Below, one piece after another: positions 60,401 to 64,000 of a stretch of 64,000 nt of DNA. Source of the stretch: Carnegiea gigantea (Eukaryota; Streptophyta; Magnoliopsida; Caryophyllales; Cactaceae); NCBI GenBank assembly GCA_029747015.1, contig JAKOGI010000125.1:2501-66500 (forward strand), written 5' to 3'. Position 1 is the stretch's first letter; each line of letters opens with the position of its first letter. The notes beneath the pieces are model-generated. The model was not told where the DNA came from and did not search any database. It worked only from the letters and a program-made list of their open reading frames with translations. A program made the position numbers and the translations under genes.

Positions 60401-63400
60401 AAATTTTTGTTAAGCTCTGCGGAACTGCTGTGAGAGGCTGAGGCCTGCACGTATTGATTGTCATCTCACACTGGAGGCCTCTTAATATGATGGATTTCTT
60501 GGTGTTTGATAATGTCAAAGATGCCTGGAGATTTTGTGGTGTCTATTTTATATATTCTTTGATTTCATTTGTTCTGAACACTTGAATACATTGATTTTGT
60601 TTAATGCCTGAAGTTTATATTTCTTTTGGGAATTCTTTTCTTAAAAAGCCTGTCATCTAAAGTATGACTCTTTCCGTGAGCAGTCAGGATTGCCTTTGGT
60701 ACAGCAATATCTTTTTCAGTTTGATCATTTGGTGAAGGAGTACTTGCCTAAGCTTGGGGAACATTTCACACAAGAGATGATAAACCCTAGCATGTATGCA
60801 AGTCAATGGTTCATTACTGTGTTCTCGTATTCTTTTCCCTTTCACTTGGCGCTTCGAATATGGGATGTATTTCTTTATGAGGTAAGTAATTAAATTAAAA
60901 TTCAAGATGGCAGACCAATTTGGTGTTCTCCAGACGAATGTTCATGTTAATCTTTTCCTTCTTTCTTTCTAGGGTGTGAAGGTTGTCTTCAGGGTTGGGC
61001 TAGCCCTGTTAAAGAGTTGTCAAGATGAATTGGTAAGTTTTTGACATACTTACATTACTGTCGATGATTTTCTTTGAGATATATTGAAAATTGAGACTGG
61101 GAGGTATGCGACACTCTTCCTATAGAGCAATACCAAGCCAATTCAAGCTGTAAAGTTTACTAAGCACTGTCATTTGGGGTAGGGGAAAGCCATATGTGGG
61201 GTGCCTATACCCTTCCATAGAACTGCGGAAACTCAAACGGCATCTACCATAAGATATCTTTTTGAGATGCAAAGCAATAGAAAAAGGTTTACTAAGGTGC
61301 TATTCTAATTATGTCAGCTGTCTGATCCGGGTTCCAATATCATTGATCCAGTCCAGGAAACCCCCAAATTATGTGTTGAATTTAACCTTGCCACTCAGCA
61401 CTCTTTCTCTTGAGAAAACTAAGTTGCATATATAATGTCCAAATCATTAAGAGAAACGTTCCATCATGTCTTAGAATTTTCTCGGAATCTGACCCTCGTG
61501 CATGTGTCTGAAATCTATTGATAAAATTTGGATTATAAAGTGAACCTTCCAGCATTTTGGTGGTCTGACCGCTGAGTAAAAATAATGTCTTGGTGCTGAG
61601 GCTTGGTCGGAACTTCGATATTCTGACCTACCTTGCAGCCGAGCATTCCTTGAACTATTACTAAGATCCCTTTACATAGCTTTTTACTTTTTACTTATAT
61701 GTTATTGAGTGCTTATAACAAAATTTTTATGTGGTTAATCAGGTAAAGTTACCATTTGAAAAGCTCATCCATGCGCTCCGTAACTTTCCTGAAGAAGTGA
61801 TGGATCCAGATACTTTGTTACCCTTGGCTTATTCAATCAAGGTTTGTCCTCTCCCTATCTCTCACAGGATGTTCTTTCTTACCTCATAGTTTGTGAATAA
61901 TTGGCACCTAGAGTGTCTTGATGAACATTATCTTATATCACCTTGCATGACGAAGTAAAGAGGATACTTAAATAATATACGAGGAAACATAAGGCGAATC
62001 TTTTGCGTCCGCAACCAATTTGCTTTTATACTCCTATTGTATTCATGCGTCTGTGTTTCTAGCAATAAATTTCACATGTTCTGTCTTATTGGCTTATCAG
62101 GATACAGCTCGCACAAAGACTCAACAATGCATCCCTTGTCTTTTCTTCCACCTTTAACCCTTTCTCTACTTAAACTGCACAATGTTCTTGTAGATTAATG
62201 AAGTTTCATCTTCAAAATCTCTCTTCACTCAACTGTCTTCCAGAAAGCCCAAGGCATCTGGTGAAGGATGGATGATTACGCTTCTTCGTCTTTGACACCT
62301 CATTTTGAAAGCTTAGCGGGTAGTTAATCTGTTTACTGGTCTGATGCACACTTGGAAGGATACCGTCCTACATTGGGGAATGAAGAGAAGCCCCACTACT
62401 TCTCCCACTTGTTACACATTTGCTTTTGTAGCCTGTACTCTAGAGTCGCTCTCCATTGGCAGTCATTTCCGACGTAACTGTGTGCCTAGCTTGATGACTT
62501 AATGCCAAGACTTTGTATATGCTATAATTCTTGTTTCACTGAGGGTGCCTCTGGTATGTTTGCTCACTAAGTGTAAGGCTGTGTGCATTTGCATCTTCCC
62601 GGTCCATTTAGTAGGGATCAACTCTTAGAGTCCTTCTTCTTGCTGTTGTTGTTTCACTTAAAGTGTGGATTAGAATTTGATGGATGGGTTAATTGTATGA
62701 ACCTCTGCCCCAAAAGCTTAGTAGTCAGACAAATGTAGTATACCACACGAGCTCTTTGGCATCTCACTTGTTGTATGTAGTTGATAAGGATGACTTGAAT
62801 TTTGCATGATTCCTCGCTGCTCCTAATTCAATCTCATTCTTTAGCCCAACCTTGACCTGTGTTCCCTAATGAGTTACAGGAATAGTTCCTGAGGAATAGT
62901 CCGTCCTTGAATTGAGCCCAGGTGAAAATAGTTTCTGCATGACAGCTGGGGTGATATTTTGTAGCCCCGCTGTTTTATATGGGCTCATGTAGTCTTCAGA
63001 ATTTCTAATATCCAAAAGAATTTTGGCCCATTGGATTAAGTAGACGCCTCACTCATCTTACTAAACTGAATGAGACCTTTGATCATACAGTCCTCCTGTA
63101 GGAATCATGAGGGCAGGTAAGGTCAGACTCATTTTGTGATTGTTGGGATTAAGGATATCTTGGGGTTGAAACATGAGTGGAAATTGATCGTGTGTCATCA
63201 TGAAAGTGCTTTCAGTCGTCGGATTTTAGTTTTGGACATCCACATGAGCAACTAGCGGGACTGCTTAACCCCTGATCTGGAATGTTGGGAATCAATCTAC
63301 AGAACAGTTTCCTGCATAACTATGCTTATTCACTGCGGCTGTCTCAGTGTTTGCAAATATAGGAACAACTGATGTTGCTTAACGACATCAACATCACTCA

Positions 63401-64000
63401 ATGTGGATCCAACCTGAGTCGGGTTTTGGGAGACCCAAATGTAGGTGGTCTTATCTTTGCAAGCAGAGAGGCTGATTGTAAGAGGCAAAAATTTAGCCTC
63501 TACTACTAGGATATAGGTGGTTGACGTTTCTTTTAAACTTTTGAAACTGGGGTCTGACAGATACATCCCTAGACTTCAAGGAAGAAACTACATACCTCTA
63601 CCCCCTCCCCTCCCCCCCCCCCAAAAAAAGGGGAAGTCTCTTGTATGCGGGGACTTTAGAGCATTGGTTTTTTATGTTTAAATGAAGGGCCAAGTGTCGA
63701 TTCCCATGGTGGAATATTCATGTCCTGCAGAGGTTAGCTGATGTAAAACAAAGAGTTTGAGCCAAACAATCTGCATTTTGACTTATGACACATCTTAGCC
63801 AACTCTAATTGGGTTTTATCAACGACATTGTGGCAACACAACTGATTGCCTGTTCTACCTTGATGATTAGATTTCGAAGCACCTGGAGGAATTGAGGCTT
63901 GAATACGAAAAAGTTCATGGGAAACCAGGGCAGTCCATAGAATCTCGAGGGAAGCAGAAACAGCCATTGGAAAGGAACAGTTCTCGTCTAAAGAAGCAAG
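57424..64000 (+). CDS. TBC-domain Rab GTPase-activating protein (3' end outside window)
   Basis: Eight exons are visible: 57424-57569, 58333-58528, 59634-59804, 59882-59998, 60684-60881, 60973-61032, 61743-61841 and 63871-64000, all GT-AG, giving 372 complete codons before the window ends. The TBC domain runs from about residue 83 (RKGIPDCLRGLVWQLISG) to about 325. It carries both catalytic fingers: IIRDISRTFP with Arg134 (IxxDxxR) and GYVQG with Gln171. Then follow GLYLSGLPLVQQYLFQFDHL, HLALRIWDVFLYEG and LPFEKLIHALRNFPEE. Such proteins accelerate GTP hydrolysis by Rab/Ypt GTPases in membrane traffic. The substrate Rab is not predictable. Exon 8 begins a charged, probably coiled C-terminal region (ISKHLEELRLEYEKVHGKPG). 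A second ATG is one codon after the chosen start. Intron 7 is 2 kb and carries a SINE-type repeat. Confidence 0.92.
63410..63490 (+). repeat. SINE-type dispersed repeat, copy D, in TBC intron 7
   Basis: It contains GGGTTTTGGGAGACCCAAAT, GTAGGTGGTCTTATCTTTGC and AGCAGAGAGGCTGATTG, the same order as copies A-C. Ends are not clear. Confidence 0.45.

Overview
This is nuclear DNA of a flowering plant, most likely a core eudicot. It is AT-rich, its genes have GT-AG introns, and each of the eight genes recognised belongs to a plant or eukaryotic family. It also carries many short plant-type mobile elements (SINEs, TRIMs and MITEs). I could not assign the plant family. All gene models were built by hand, by matching reading frames across splice sites.

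Layout. 1-5150 is an exceptional, almost purely purine (A/G) domain on the plus strand, with no gene. 5.2-13.9 kb is repeat-rich and gene-poor; it contains a decayed LINE 3' end and two (GA)n tracts. A three-exon DUF1262 gene lies on the minus strand at 13.9-16.2 kb. Three tandem copies of a small KIN2-like/LEA-like stress protein gene follow, all minus strand with the same three-exon design (17.6-18.7, 22.1-23.0 and 26.4-27.3 kb). A complete TRIM retroelement, a degenerate second one and a solo LTR sit between copies 2 and 3. Proline dehydrogenase, plus strand with four exons, is at 30.7-33.2 kb. A 7-kb stretch without a recognised gene (33.2-40.3 kb) holds MITEs and clusters of bZIP-type motifs. 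40.3-47.9 kb is a minus-strand gene for FTSHI3, an FtsH homologue that has the AAA ATPase but no protease domain; its first intron is 4.4 kb. SURF6/Rrp14, a ribosome-biogenesis factor, is at 52.2-53.8 kb on the minus strand, with a telo-box and site II promoter. From 57.4 kb to the window edge runs a TBC-domain Rab GTPase-activating protein on the plus strand; its 3' end is outside the window.

The genes do not form an operon-like system. There is a loose theme: KIN2-like proteins and proline dehydrogenase both belong to water- and cold-stress physiology. The most unusual content is non-coding. It comprises the 5-kb polypurine domain, a group of TIR elements whose interiors repeat every 10 bp (one DNA helical turn), a TIR element carrying three satellite-sized (about 172 bp) tandem units with a second copy elsewhere in the window, and two SINE-type families with several members each, one with clear target-site duplications.
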